Below, piece after piece: positions 26,436-35,336 of a stretch of 64,000 nt of DNA (its first letter is position 1; each line of letters opens with the position of its first letter). The position numbers and the translations under genes are program-made. The notes below the pieces were generated by a model. That model did no database searches. It saw only the letters and a program-made list of their open reading frames with translations, and had not been told where the DNA came from. The stretch is from CAZMNY01 sp964567745. GTDB lineage: Bacteria > Planctomycetota > Planctomycetia > Pirellulales > Pirellulaceae. The DNA lies in NCBI GenBank assembly GCA_964567745.1, contig CAZMNY010000005.1, positions 186,001-250,000 of the forward strand, written 5' to 3'.

Positions 26436-26461
26436 GTTGCCCCGAAGGGCCTTCGGGCAAC
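26436..26461. other. Strong hairpin upstream of enolase-superfamily gene
   Basis: GTTGCCC-GAAGG pairs with CCTTCGGGCAAC with a single bulged C and a 1-2 nt loop. No T-run follows on either strand. It may be a transcription barrier, a protein-binding site or a repeat unit. Confidence 0.4.
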
Positions 26462-26520
26462 GCCGTCGAGCCTCTAACCACCTCCTTCTTCACTCCTCGC
26501 GTCCCCAAAAAGGCCTTCCG

Positions 26521-26549
26521 TTGACTCCGCCAGGGCCTGTGTGTAAATT
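26521..26549 (+). promoter_or_regulatory. Sigma70-like promoter for enolase-superfamily gene
   Basis: TTGACT (26521-26526) and TAAATT (26544-26549) are separated by 17 bp. The start of transcription would be near 26556, inside the palindrome described next. Confidence 0.5.
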
Positions 26550-26559
26550 GTTAACAATT
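26546..26559. promoter_or_regulatory. Perfect palindromic operator overlapping -10 and +1
   Basis: AATTGTTAACAATT is a 14 bp perfect palindrome that overlaps the -10 hexamer and the predicted start site, the classic place for a repressor. The half-site resembles those bound by GntR/FCD or LacI-type regulators of sugar-acid genes. No regulator gene is adjacent, so the binding protein is unknown. Confidence 0.55.
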
Positions 26560-26671
26560 AACTGTCTGCATGATGGTAACGATCGGGACACGCAGCGAAG
26601 CAGGGGGCGAGCATGGCGTGGATTGCCCGTACGATTGGAGTGCAAGTCGTATTGAAACAAACATTCTCAGC

Positions 26672-27781
26672 ATGCCGCCAATCATGAAGATTCAACAAGT
26701 TGAAACCGAGCTCTACCATGTTCCGCTTGCCAGACCGATGGTGGACGCCATTCATGGAGAGCAGAACGACTTTTCATTAATCGTCGTCAAGATAACCACC
26801 GAGGATGGCGCTGAAGGTATGGGCTACACGTACAGTGTTGGCCAGGTCGGCGGCACCTCCATCGCCACTCTGATCAACGACAATTTGGCTCCGCTATTGG
26901 TAGGCGAGGATCCGCGACGCATCGAGCAACTGTGGAGCAAGATGTGGTGGGCTCTGCACTACGTCGGCCGCGGCGGGATTGCCGTCTTTGGTTTGTCCGC
27001 TGTCGATACTGCTCTGTGGGATTTAAAAGCGCGTCTGGCTGACGAACCGCTTTGGCGATTCCTCGGCGGTCACGACAACAGAGCGGAAGCCTACGCTGGC
27101 GGAATCGATCTCCAGATGACAATCGACGAATTGCTCGAACAGACTCAGGGCTTTCTCGACGACGGCTTGCGGGCAATCAAGATCAAGGTTGGTCGAGACT
27201 CCATTGCGGAAGAGTGCGAACGCATCGCGGCGGTGCGGGAGTTTCTCGGTCCTGACAAGAAGCTGATGGTCGACGTCAACATGAAGTGGAGCGTCGAAAA
27301 AGCGATCAAAGCCGCCCGCGCGTTCGAGCCCTACGACTTGCACTGGATCGAGGAGCCGACGACTCCGGACGACGTCGAGGGCAACCGTCGCATCGAGGTG
27401 GAAGGCGGCATTCCGGTCGCCACGGGAGAGAACCTGCATTCGATCTACGAGTTTCGGCGGATGATTGCCGACGGTGGCGTCTCATTTCCCGAGGCGGACC
27501 TCTCAAACCTCGGCGGAATCACGGCGCTCATGAAGGTCGCGCACCTTGCCGAGGCACATAACCGCAACCTGACAACACATGGCATCCCAGAAATGCACAT
27601 TAGTTGCCTGGCGGCGATTCCCAATGCTTCGTTACTGGAGGTTCACGCCTTTCGATTGGATGACTTCCTGATCCAACAGCTCGAGATCCGAGACGGGTGG
27701 GCTTACGCATCGGATCGGCATGGGCATGGCGTCGAGATCGATTGGGAGAAGATTGCGCGACACCGCGTCGCCCTGCGTTAG
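26672..27781 (+). CDS. Mandelate racemase/muconate lactonizing-type sugar-acid enzyme
   Basis: A 369-residue cytoplasmic enolase-superfamily enzyme with an apparently complete active site: Lys-x-Lys in AIKIKVGRD, Asp in MVDVNMKW, Glu in WIEEPTTP, Glu in ATGENLHS and His in TTHGIPEMH. This fits the mandelate racemase subgroup that includes sugar-acid dehydratases and racemases; the precise substrate is not determinable. The start is ATG 26672 or 26684 (MKIQQVETELYHVP), where family similarity begins; the open frame extends upstream to 26570. Regulation by the palindromic operator is likely. The GH117-like relics downstream suggest a marine polysaccharide pathway. Confidence 0.88.
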   Translation: MPPIMKIQQVETELYHVPLARPMVDAIHGEQNDFSLIVVKITTEDGAEGMGYTYSVGQVGGTSIATLINDNLAPLLVGEDPRRIEQLWSKMWWALHYVGRGGIAVFGLSAVDTALWDLKARLADEPLWRFLGGHDNRAEAYAGGIDLQMTIDELLEQTQGFLDDGLRAIKIKVGRDSIAEECERIAAVREFLGPDKKLMVDVNMKWSVEKAIKAARAFEPYDLHWIEEPTTPDDVEGNRRIEVEGGIPVATGENLHSIYEFRRMIADGGVSFPEADLSNLGGITALMKVAHLAEAHNRNLTTHGIPEMHISCLAAIPNASLLEVHAFRLDDFLIQQLEIRDGWAYASDRHGHGVEIDWEKIARHRVALR

Positions 27782-27824
27782 GAACGAGATTACGTTGCAA
27801 GAATGAAGCTCAGGAGAAACGAAC

Positions 27825-28455
27825 ATGAACCGCATCCATTCTGCTGTACTTGCTCTAACGCTTCTCGTGCCGACCTTCGCGAGCGGCCAGCATTCACTGT
27901 TCCCCTACAAATCGGATTGGAACGGAAAGCCAGAGTCTGTCCGCGCGCAGGGGCTGGCGATCGCGGACGACCCGTTGGGACCTTTTGAGACATGTCCGAC
28001 CAACCCGGTTCTGAACTCGGGCCATGAAACCGGACTGTTTCATTTTCGAGGCGGAATCGCGGCGCTGGTGATCCGACACGGGAACGAACAGAACATGATT
28101 CAGTTTGCGCCGGACGGAGTCAACTTCAAGATCGCGTCCATCGTCAGTCTGATGCCCATTGCACCGGGCCCCTATGTGCCCGACGCGTTTACCGACATCA
28201 AGACGGTCGAGGAATTACCTGGGAATTGAGTCACTTTACAACGGCCGGAACGAGGACAACGAAACACAGCATTCTGGCCCGCTTCGATTGCGATTTGAGT
28301 CTCGAGAGCACGACCATGGGATGAAGGATCCCGAGCACTACTGGCCTCCGGAATTTTACTTCAGGAGCGGCCTCGGCGGGGCTCGTAAAAAGAAGGAACG
28401 CCGCGCGAAGGAAGACTTGGCGCGACCCTCACCGAGTTCGCACCGTCCACAGTAA
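27825..28455 (+). pseudogene. GH117-like glycosidase relic, C-terminal half
   Basis: A signal peptide (SAVLALTLLVPTFASG) joins directly to the second half of a GH117-type beta-propeller: GLAIADDPLGPF, NPVLNSGHET, RGGIAALVIRHG and IQFAPDGVNF. The frame then breaks twice. Near 28205 the reading shifts to GITWELSHFTTAG and HSILARFDCDLSLES, and near 28300 to HDHGMKDPEHYWPPEFYF. The first half of the propeller is missing. GH117 enzymes release 3,6-anhydro-L-galactose-type sugars from red-algal oligosaccharides; this copy cannot be functional. Confidence 0.62.
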
Positions 28456-28468
28456 AGGATCCGACTTC

Positions 28469-28913
28469 ATGTTTGTCCACAGCATGAGCTCAAGCCGCAG
28501 CGACGCCTTCCGCTGAGTCTCGCTCTTCGTCGTCCTTGTCGTCCTTGTCGTCGTTCCGGTCGTTGTCTTTGCCGTTGTCAGCGCGCCGACTCACGCGGAC
28601 GACGGGACAACGAGCTGTTCTCGCAATTCAAATACACTCGACTGCAAGGATTTGACTACCACGGCGGCGACGGCACGGTTTCACACCGCGACCCGTCTCG
28701 CCCGATTTTCGTCGATGGCCGGTATTAAGTCTGGTACACAAAACGCGACACGCCAGTTCCTCCGCTCGGCGCAAGTCGCGCGAACGAGCCACCGACACGA
28801 TTCCCTCCACCGACTGGGACCTCTGCGAAATTTGGTACGCCACGAGCGAGGATGGTTTCAGTTGGGAAGAGCAGGGCGCCGTGGGCGTGCTCGCCGTCGT
28901 CAAAATCCTTTGA
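28469..28913 (+). pseudogene. GH117-like glycosidase relic, N-terminal half
   Basis: A second relic starts at ATG 28469 with an in-frame TGA (28514) followed by a hydrophobic signal segment (VVVFAVVSAPTHADD). After a shift near 28605 it reads FKYTRLQGFDYHGGDG, VSHRDPSRPIFVDGRY, a TAA at 28726 and VWYTKRDTPVPPLG. It shifts again near 28790 into TDTIPSTDWDLCEIWYATS and DGFSWEEQG. These are the opening blades of the GH117 propeller. The rest of the enzyme is missing. Together with the preceding relic the two halves lie in reverse order. Confidence 0.6.
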
Positions 28914-29079
28914 TCGGACGTTGTGGCTCAATAGACTGATAGTAGGCAGCGGTGGATCGTCCGCCGGTCAGTTGAATCCACTTTTGACTCTCCTGCTCGC
29001 CCTTCTTCAATTGGACTTTCCCCCAGCCACACGTGTCGTGAGAGAGGCGGCTTGTGGTCCGCCGCTCGTGGGCGACGTG

Positions 29080-30465
29080 TTACGAGAGTAGGTCGGTGAT
29101 GACGTGACCATGGACGTCTGTCAGCCGGAAGTCGCGACCGGCGTGGCGGAAGGTCAGGCGTTGATGGTCAAGTCCGAGGATGTGCAGAATCGTTGCATGG
29201 AAGTCGTGCATGTGGACGGGGTTTTCTTCGACGCGATTTCCAATATCGTCCGTCTGTCCATACACGATCCCACGCTTGACGCCGCCGCCCGCGAGCCAAC
29301 ACGAGAAGGCAGCCGGATGGTGGTTTCGGCTCTTCGTCCCTTTGCCATCTTGCGCCCACGGAGTCCGGCCGAACTCGGTGCAAAAAACGAGCAACGTGTC
29401 GTTGAATAAGCCGCGTTGCTTGAGATCCTTGATAAGACCGGCGATCGGTCGATCGACTCGCTTCGCATATTTCGCGTGGGTGCCGACGTCGCGATGAGCC
29501 GCATCCCAATTGTCGCGGCACGCGCCGACTGCGTCGATAATCTCGACGAAGCGAACGCCGTTCTCGATCAAGCGGCGAGCCATCACGCACTGGGCAGCGT
29601 ACGATGTGCGGTCGCCGGGATGTGAACCGTACAACTCCAGAGTTGGCTTGGATTCCTGAGTCAAGTCGAGCACGTCCGGCGCGAGATCCTGCAGGCCTTT
29701 CGCGGTGCGAAACGATTCGGCGCGCGTGGCGAGCTGTGAGTCGCCTGAGCGGCGGCGAAGATGTCGGCGATTCAACGTGTCGAGCAGACCGAGTTCCAAT
29801 TCCTGCAGGTGTGCGGGAGATGCTGGTTTGAGATGCGGCAATGGCTCATCGCCCGGCATGATGCGAACGCCGCAGTGCGCGCCGGGGAGAAAATTCGCGT
29901 CCCAAATCTGTGGCCCACTGTACGGCCGGTGTTCGGAAATCACCACGTGCGCGGGCAGCTTGTCATTCAACGTGCCGAGACCGTAGCTCAACCAGGCGCC
30001 CAGACTCGGCATCGCGACTGTGGTGCTTCCCGTATGAAGCTGCAGAGTCGCTTCGCCGTGATCTCGATGATCAGAGTGCATTGAGCGGATCAGGGCCGAT
30101 TCGTGCATCACCTCGCGAAGGTGCGGGAACAAGTCGCTAACTTCCGTACCGCATTTGGCATTCGGCCGATACCGCCACAGCGGCGCCTTGAGGAAACGCT
30201 CGGCCTTGGGCTGGCCCGAAACGGCTGCTCGCAACTCTGGCCCAATGGAAACATCGTGTTCGCGGATCAGACGCGGTTTTGGATCGAACGTATCAACGTG
30301 CGAATAGGCGCCCGACATATACAGCACAATAACGTGCTTGGCTCGAGGCGCGTGATGCGGTTTGGGAATCGAGCGGCTAGCTGCGATCGTTGGACGGCCA
30401 CACGGAATGGCGCCGGCCGTAGCAATCGTCGCGCAAATTGCCTCGCGTCGCGTGATTCGTTTCAT
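29080..30465 (-). CDS. DUF1501 Tat-exported protein (sulfatase/phosphatase-like fold)
   Basis: A 461-residue DUF1501 protein, a planctomycete-typical alkaline-phosphatase-superfamily-like family of unknown substrate. A Tat-type leader (KRITRREAICATIATAG) is followed by HVIVLYMSGAYSHVDTFDPK, ALIRSMHSDHRDHGEATLQ, TLLVFCTEFGRTPW and GRDFRLTDVHG, all family blocks. The ATG at 30465 begins 4 bp after the stop of the c-type cytochrome gene upstream, so the two form an operon. Such pairs are recurrent in planctomycetes and are often linked to polysaccharide use, by inference only. Confidence 0.92.
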   Translation of the reverse strand: MKRITRREAICATIATAGAIPCGRPTIAASRSIPKPHHAPRAKHVIVLYMSGAYSHVDTFDPKPRLIREHDVSIGPELRAAVSGQPKAERFLKAPLWRYRPNAKCGTEVSDLFPHLREVMHESALIRSMHSDHRDHGEATLQLHTGSTTVAMPSLGAWLSYGLGTLNDKLPAHVVISEHRPYSGPQIWDANFLPGAHCGVRIMPGDEPLPHLKPASPAHLQELELGLLDTLNRRHLRRRSGDSQLATRAESFRTAKGLQDLAPDVLDLTQESKPTLELYGSHPGDRTSYAAQCVMARRLIENGVRFVEIIDAVGACRDNWDAAHRDVGTHAKYAKRVDRPIAGLIKDLKQRGLFNDTLLVFCTEFGRTPWAQDGKGTKSRNHHPAAFSCWLAGGGVKRGIVYGQTDDIGNRVEENPVHMHDFHATILHILGLDHQRLTFRHAGRDFRLTDVHGHVITDLLS

Positions 30466-30469
30466 GGCA

Positions 30470-33400
30470 TCAGTCGATAAAGAAAAACTCGTTGCTTGTG
30501 AGGATCGCGCGCGATAGCGCAATCAACTCGCTTGGCGGTGCGGAACTGTCTGTGTCGGCTTTTGCGTCTGCCTGTGAAGCGGATTGCGCAGCTCGATAAT
30601 CGTTCAAGAATTGTTTCAACGACGTCACTTCTTCCGCTTCCGGAGAACGACCAAATGCAGAGAGAAACAGCTCGCCAATTCGAGCGTCGTCGCCATGAAT
30701 CGCGGCAATTCGAGCGGCCAGCGCCTTGGACTGGGCGCGAATGAATGTTGAGTTCATCAGGAATAAAGCCTGAGCCGGGACATGGGAAGTCCGACGGTTC
30801 GATGTGCTGGAGTTACGATCGGGTCCGTCGAATTGATCGAGAATCGAATGGCGAAACAACCGTTGCGTGAGCAGGTAGACGCTTCGCCGGTTTGACTCCG
30901 GCTCCATGTGGAATGGGTTGTTGAGACTGAAGCGGTTGTCGTACCACGGCTTCAGCGGGTGCGCGCTGCCTTGCGTGCGGTCGAGTTGCCCGCTGACCGC
31001 CAGCATCGCGTCGCGGATCGATTCCGCATCAAGCCTCCGCCTCGAAAACCTTGCCAAAAGGACGTTCTGTGGGTCGGCCAGCGTCGTGCTGGCCGGCGCG
31101 GACGAACTCAACTGATACGACTCGGTCAACATGATCCGCCGGTGCAGGTTCTTTAGCGACCATCCGTCTCGGACGAATGATTCGGCGAGCCAGTCGAGCA
31201 GTTTCGGGTGCGACGGCTTGGCTCCTTGACGACCAAAATTATCGGGCGTTGCAACGAGCCCGCGGCCGAAATGTTGCTGCCAAGCACGATTCACGATGAC
31301 TCGAGCAGTAAGGGGGTGGCCCGGTCTGGTGAGCCAGCGCGCCAGTTCAAGGCGCCCGGAACCGCTCTCGATCGGCGGGGGCGCTTGACCATCGAGCACT
31401 TGCAGGAAGTGACGAGCGACGACTCCGCCAGGCTGGCGCGGGTTACCGCGACGATGCAGCTTGGCATCGTGCGGTTTGCCTTCCGAAACCGCAAAGATAA
31501 ACTCGACCGGCGGCTCCTTCGCCATCCGCTGTTTTTCCTTCTTGATCCATGCGAGGCCGTGCAACATCAGCTCGCGAAACGCACCGCCACGGAATCCAAG
31601 CAACTCTTCGCGACGTGCTTTGAGCGCCGTGATGTTGGCTTTGTCCCGTTGAGCCTTCTTCATTTGTTGCGAGACGATCTTGAATCTGTCCAGCGTCGGC
31701 TTGAGCCACGGTCGGTGATGGTTGTTGATCTGATACTCATATCGAGTGATCAAGTTCCAGTATTCCTTGGCCTGCTTGAATGCGCCTGGCCGAGGAATTG
31801 CTGGCGACAGGTCTGACGGAGACTTTTCGTTCGACATACCCATCCATGGATATGTCGTGCTCTCGAAGATCCCGTACAGCCCGTAATAATCCGTGTTCAG
31901 TATCGGATCGAATTTGTGGTCGTGACATCGTGAACAGCGCAACGTGAGGCCGAGCACGCCGCGGCCGATCGTGTCAATCGTGTCCTCGATCGTGAGGTGG
32001 ATATCGTCCTTCTTGGTATTGCCAAAGCGTCGAGACAAAGCAATGAATCCGGTAGCCACGGTCAGTCCGCGAGCCGCGTCATCGTCCGTCACATTGCGAG
32101 CGAGAATGTCGCCGGCAATCTGCGACTGCAAAAACTCGTCAAACGGTAAGTCGGCGTTCAACGAATCAATGACCCAATTGCGATAAAGGTACGCCGTGCG
32201 AATTGGAATGTCGCCGACATCCCCTTGCGTGTCGGCGTAGCGAGCGACGTCCAGCCACAACCGACCGGCTCGCTCTCCGTAGTGCTTTGAAACGAGCAAC
32301 CGATCGACGACTTTGGCGAAAGCTGTTTGATCGTTGGCTGGGTCGTCGAGAAAGCTCTGAATCTCTGCGGCAATCGGCGGGAGCCCAGTGAGGTCGAGCG
32401 AGGCGCGACGGATGAGAGTCCGCCGGTCTGCTCGTTCCGTCGCCCGGATTCCCGACTCGCGCCGTTTGAATTCGAGGAAGCGATCGATTGTCGAAGCAGC
32501 CCAGCGGGCGTTATCGATCGGAGGAGGCTTGAAGTTGTCTCGAGGTTGGAGCGCCCAGTCTTTGACCGGATCGATCGTCAGCTTGCGCGCTGAGTTGCTA
32601 TGAGCCGGCACTTTGGCGGCGGCTGGTCTTGAGCTCTCAGGCCATATTGCGCCATCGTCGATCCAGCGGCTGAGCGCAGCAATCTCGCCTCGCGACAGTG
32701 AGTCGTCCTTGTCTGGTGGCATGTGCAGTTCTTTGTGTCTCCGCTTCAGCGCGTGGATCAGCAGACTGTCCTCGGCCCGGCCCGGAACAATCGCGGGACC
32801 AAAGTCGCCGCCCGCAATCAACGCCCGGCGAGAGCCAACCGACAACACCGACTCGGCACCCGCGTCCCCCGAGTGACAGTCCGCGCAGCGCTCGACGAGC
32901 AGCGGCCGCACCTTTAACTCGAAGAACTCCTCTTTTGCGGCTAACGACGTCGCGATTCTAGGTTGGGTTTTGAGTTCGTCCTGGCCAGATCGAAAGTGTC
33001 GCGCTGCATCGTCGACGGACAGCGCGCGGTCGTACAAGGCGAATTCGTCGATCGACCCCTGCCAAGGTGAGTTCGGATGAACGCCGTTTCCAATCCGCAG
33101 GGGGCCGTCGTTGTCGATCGTCGTTGTCGAAGGGAACGTCGATTTGTTTACCAGCTTGCCGTCGAGCACCGCTTGCATCGTTCCTTTCGACCGTGACCGA
33201 TCGACGATGATGGCCACATGATGCCACCTGCCGTCTCCCGCCGAGTTGTCGCCAGCTGGATTGCGGATCGAGACGCCGAAGGACTTTTCGCCGGTGTCGT
33301 GAATGCGAAAATAGTAGCGCCCATCCTGACGAGCGCGGTAGAACCACATCGAGTTGCGTGTGAATCTCGTCTTGTCAGCCTTGTAAAATAGGCTTGAATT

Positions 33401-33760
33401 CACGACGTTGTCGGGTTGGGCAGCTTCGTCGAGCAGCCACAACTCAAGCGTGAATGAGCCGTTCAGAATCTCTGTCACCGCAGCATTCTTGTCGGCGGTT
33501 AGCTCTGATTCGATCCGGCCCGCAGGATGACTTCGATCGAATGAAGCGGCGAGCCCGCTGATCCCGCGGCGCACAGGCCCAGTCGCTCTTGTCCGACCGT
33601 CGGTGTTGCCCGCCTCATCGCGCACCACATCGCCTGACACAGCATCGAACCGCCAATACATCACGGGTTTGTCGGCCCGCACCGCTGCGGCATAGTCGGC
33701 TGCCGCGTAGCGCGTCAGGAGTATCGTCGCGGTCAACACAATAATCGACGGTGTCTTCAT
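30470..33760 (-). CDS. Secreted LamG/cytochrome c/DUF1549/DUF1553 protein
   Basis: A 1096-residue exported protein with a signal peptide (IIVLTATILLTRYAAA). A LamG/concanavalin-like domain occupies about 30-270 (MYWRFDAVSGD, GRWHHVAIIVDRS, GSIDEFALYDRAL). The planctomycete cytochrome domain PSCyt1 follows with one heme site CADCH near 290, then DUF1549 (TLIRRASLDLTGLPP, YGERAGRLWLDVARYADTQG) and DUF1553 to the C terminus (RVIVNRAWQQHFGRG, SRRRLDAESIRDAML). LamG may bind carbohydrate, while the heme suggests electron transfer. It is the promoter-proximal gene of the operon with DUF1501. Confidence 0.93.
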   Translation of the reverse strand: MKTPSIIVLTATILLTRYAAADYAAAVRADKPVMYWRFDAVSGDVVRDEAGNTDGRTRATGPVRRGISGLAASFDRSHPAGRIESELTADKNAAVTEILNGSFTLELWLLDEAAQPDNVVNSSLFYKADKTRFTRNSMWFYRARQDGRYYFRIHDTGEKSFGVSIRNPAGDNSAGDGRWHHVAIIVDRSRSKGTMQAVLDGKLVNKSTFPSTTTIDNDGPLRIGNGVHPNSPWQGSIDEFALYDRALSVDDAARHFRSGQDELKTQPRIATSLAAKEEFFELKVRPLLVERCADCHSGDAGAESVLSVGSRRALIAGGDFGPAIVPGRAEDSLLIHALKRRHKELHMPPDKDDSLSRGEIAALSRWIDDGAIWPESSRPAAAKVPAHSNSARKLTIDPVKDWALQPRDNFKPPPIDNARWAASTIDRFLEFKRRESGIRATERADRRTLIRRASLDLTGLPPIAAEIQSFLDDPANDQTAFAKVVDRLLVSKHYGERAGRLWLDVARYADTQGDVGDIPIRTAYLYRNWVIDSLNADLPFDEFLQSQIAGDILARNVTDDDAARGLTVATGFIALSRRFGNTKKDDIHLTIEDTIDTIGRGVLGLTLRCSRCHDHKFDPILNTDYYGLYGIFESTTYPWMGMSNEKSPSDLSPAIPRPGAFKQAKEYWNLITRYEYQINNHHRPWLKPTLDRFKIVSQQMKKAQRDKANITALKARREELLGFRGGAFRELMLHGLAWIKKEKQRMAKEPPVEFIFAVSEGKPHDAKLHRRGNPRQPGGVVARHFLQVLDGQAPPPIESGSGRLELARWLTRPGHPLTARVIVNRAWQQHFGRGLVATPDNFGRQGAKPSHPKLLDWLAESFVRDGWSLKNLHRRIMLTESYQLSSSAPASTTLADPQNVLLARFSRRRLDAESIRDAMLAVSGQLDRTQGSAHPLKPWYDNRFSLNNPFHMEPESNRRSVYLLTQRLFRHSILDQFDGPDRNSSTSNRRTSHVPAQALFLMNSTFIRAQSKALAARIAAIHGDDARIGELFLSAFGRSPEAEEVTSLKQFLNDYRAAQSASQADAKADTDSSAPPSELIALSRAILTSNEFFFID

Positions 33761-34320
33761 CCCGTCATTCTACAACGAACACTCGACCCCCGCGATTCTT
33801 GCGTTGAGCCATCGTTAGTAAAAACCGTGAGGCGATATCACGGAACAAAATCAATCGTCCTTTGGCCACATCGATAGATCCCACTTGGCCACGCCGGCGT
33901 GTCCACCATTATCGCTCATTCTCAGCGCGACACCGAACAGGCCGGGGATTCGGCTGGTGATCGAGCAGAGGAGACGTCCATCAGACAATTCCAACCGTAA
34001 GGAACAACGAAATGCAAAGAACGACGTGTTGGGTTGCTGTGATCAGCCTCGTCGGATGTGCACCAGTCCACATTATCATTTTCGCTCCGGCACAATTGTG
34101 ACGAGCTTACACGATAACCCAAACGGAGACGGAAGATTGGTGAAACCGAACGTCGCGTTAGCTTGTCTGTTCCTGTCCGGACAAACTGGAGGAAGTCATC
34201 TCGAACGGTGTCCAAGGGCGCTGACAATTGGTCCCAAGTGTGACAAGGTTTTAGTGTCCAAGCAGGTCACAACTCGTTATGCTGTGGCGGTTGATCGGCC
34301 TGACACTGCGGGAAAGAATC
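33761..34320. other. Divergent intergenic region
   Basis: The 560 bp between the divergent cytochrome and amidohydrolase genes hold a hairpin with stem CCGTGA/TCACGG (33825-33843) and a short lipoprotein-like frame (34012-34101). The longer open frame over 33885-34733 has no domain and overlaps the amidohydrolase in another frame, so I do not call it. Confidence 0.45.
34012..34101 (+). CDS. Possible 29-residue lipoprotein-like ORF or gene remnant
   Basis: An ATG with AAGGAAC upstream opens a 29-residue frame with a hydrophobic stretch and a lipobox-like LVGC ending in Cys16. Nothing resembling a mature domain follows before the stop. It may be the start of a decayed planctomycete lipoprotein gene or chance. 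Confidence 0.22.
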   Translation: MQRTTCWVAVISLVGCAPVHIIIFAPAQL

Positions 34321-35259
34321 ATGAAACGACGAACGATGCTGGCGGCTTCACTGGCGAGTGTGAGTGCCGCGCCCTTCTTGCTTGCCGCCGAAAAAATCGG
34401 CATCGCCAAGAAGCCGAAGAAATTTGTCGACATGCACACGCACATTGGCACCTACACCAATGGCAACAAGGAGCTGACGGCAAAGGCGCTTGTCGAATGG
34501 ATGGACAAGCACGACATCGAAAAGGCAGTTGTGCTCCCTCTCGTTTCTCCGGAGTCGACGACATTTCTGCAACTGCCCGATGCAGCAATCAAGGCTTCCA
34601 AAGAGTTTCCGGATCGGCTGATTCCGTTTTGCTCGATCGACCCTCGCGCCATCATTCGCGGCGGGCGCAACGGACTGGTCGGGATCATTCAGAAATACGT
34701 CGACGAAGGCGCCAAAGGGTTTGGCGAACATAAAGTGGGGCTCAATTTTGACGACCCGCTGATGATGCGAGTCTATGACGCTTGCCAGGAAGTCGGCATT
34801 CCGCTCCTGTTCCACCTCGACAACGCCCGCGGTAAGGACTCGCCCGGTTTGCCTCGTTTGGAAAACGCCGTGAGATCATTCCCCAAGTTGAACTTCATCG
34901 GTCATGGCCCCGGATGGTGGGCCTCGATCTCGGGAACAAAGAATCAGTCGGACCTTGGCGGATATCCCAAGGGGCCCGTGCAGCCCGGCGGCGCGATCGA
35001 TCGACTCATGCGAGAGTACGACAACATCTACGGTGAACTCTCGGCCGGTTCCGGCGCCAACTCGATCAGCCGCGATCTCAAGTTCGGACGCGATTTTCTC
35101 ATTCGCAACCAGGACCGCATCTGTTTTGGCACAGACTACCTGCAACCGGGTCAGCATGTTCCGCAATTCGATTTGTTCGCCAAGATTGAGTTGCCGGATA
35201 CCGTGCGAGAGAAAATCTACAGGAAGAACGCCGAGCGATTGCTCAAGCTTGATGAGTAG
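34321..35259 (+). CDS. Exported TIM-barrel amidohydrolase (amidohydrolase_2 type)
   Basis: A 312-residue protein with a short exported leader (KRRTMLAASLASVSAAPFLL). The metal motif H-x-H is in VDMHTHIGTY (His39, His41). LLFHLDNARG, FIGHGPGWWAS and CFGTDYLQPG give the downstream histidines and the final Asp of the barrel. The family includes hydrolases and decarboxylases acting on small acids or lactones; the substrate is unknown. The ATG at 34321 has GGGAAAG upstream; an earlier start at 34279 is less likely. It converges with the second DUF1501 gene. Confidence 0.85.
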   Translation: MKRRTMLAASLASVSAAPFLLAAEKIGIAKKPKKFVDMHTHIGTYTNGNKELTAKALVEWMDKHDIEKAVVLPLVSPESTTFLQLPDAAIKASKEFPDRLIPFCSIDPRAIIRGGRNGLVGIIQKYVDEGAKGFGEHKVGLNFDDPLMMRVYDACQEVGIPLLFHLDNARGKDSPGLPRLENAVRSFPKLNFIGHGPGWWASISGTKNQSDLGGYPKGPVQPGGAIDRLMREYDNIYGELSAGSGANSISRDLKFGRDFLIRNQDRICFGTDYLQPGQHVPQFDLFAKIELPDTVREKIYRKNAERLLKLDE

Positions 35260-35261
35260 CT

Positions 35262-35277
35262 ACGTTCGCAGGAACGT
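35262..35277. terminator. Small hairpin between convergent genes
   Basis: ACGTTC pairs with GAACGT across a GCAG loop, 3 bp after the amidohydrolase stop and 60 bp before the DUF1501 stop. There is no T-run, so any terminator role is weakly supported. Confidence 0.3.
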
Positions 35278-35336
35278 GGGACGGCTGCGACGGTCTTGGC
35301 GGATCACGTTTCATTTGGATCTGGATCGATTGGCTG

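Noticed and set aside
29104..30480. Plus-strand open frames across the first DUF1501 gene
   Set aside because: They are antisense frames of a clearly conserved minus-strand gene and carry no domain features.
33885..34733. 282-codon open frame before and over the amidohydrolase gene
   Set aside because: Composition is Arg/Ser/His-rich without domains, and more than half overlaps the clear amidohydrolase in another frame.
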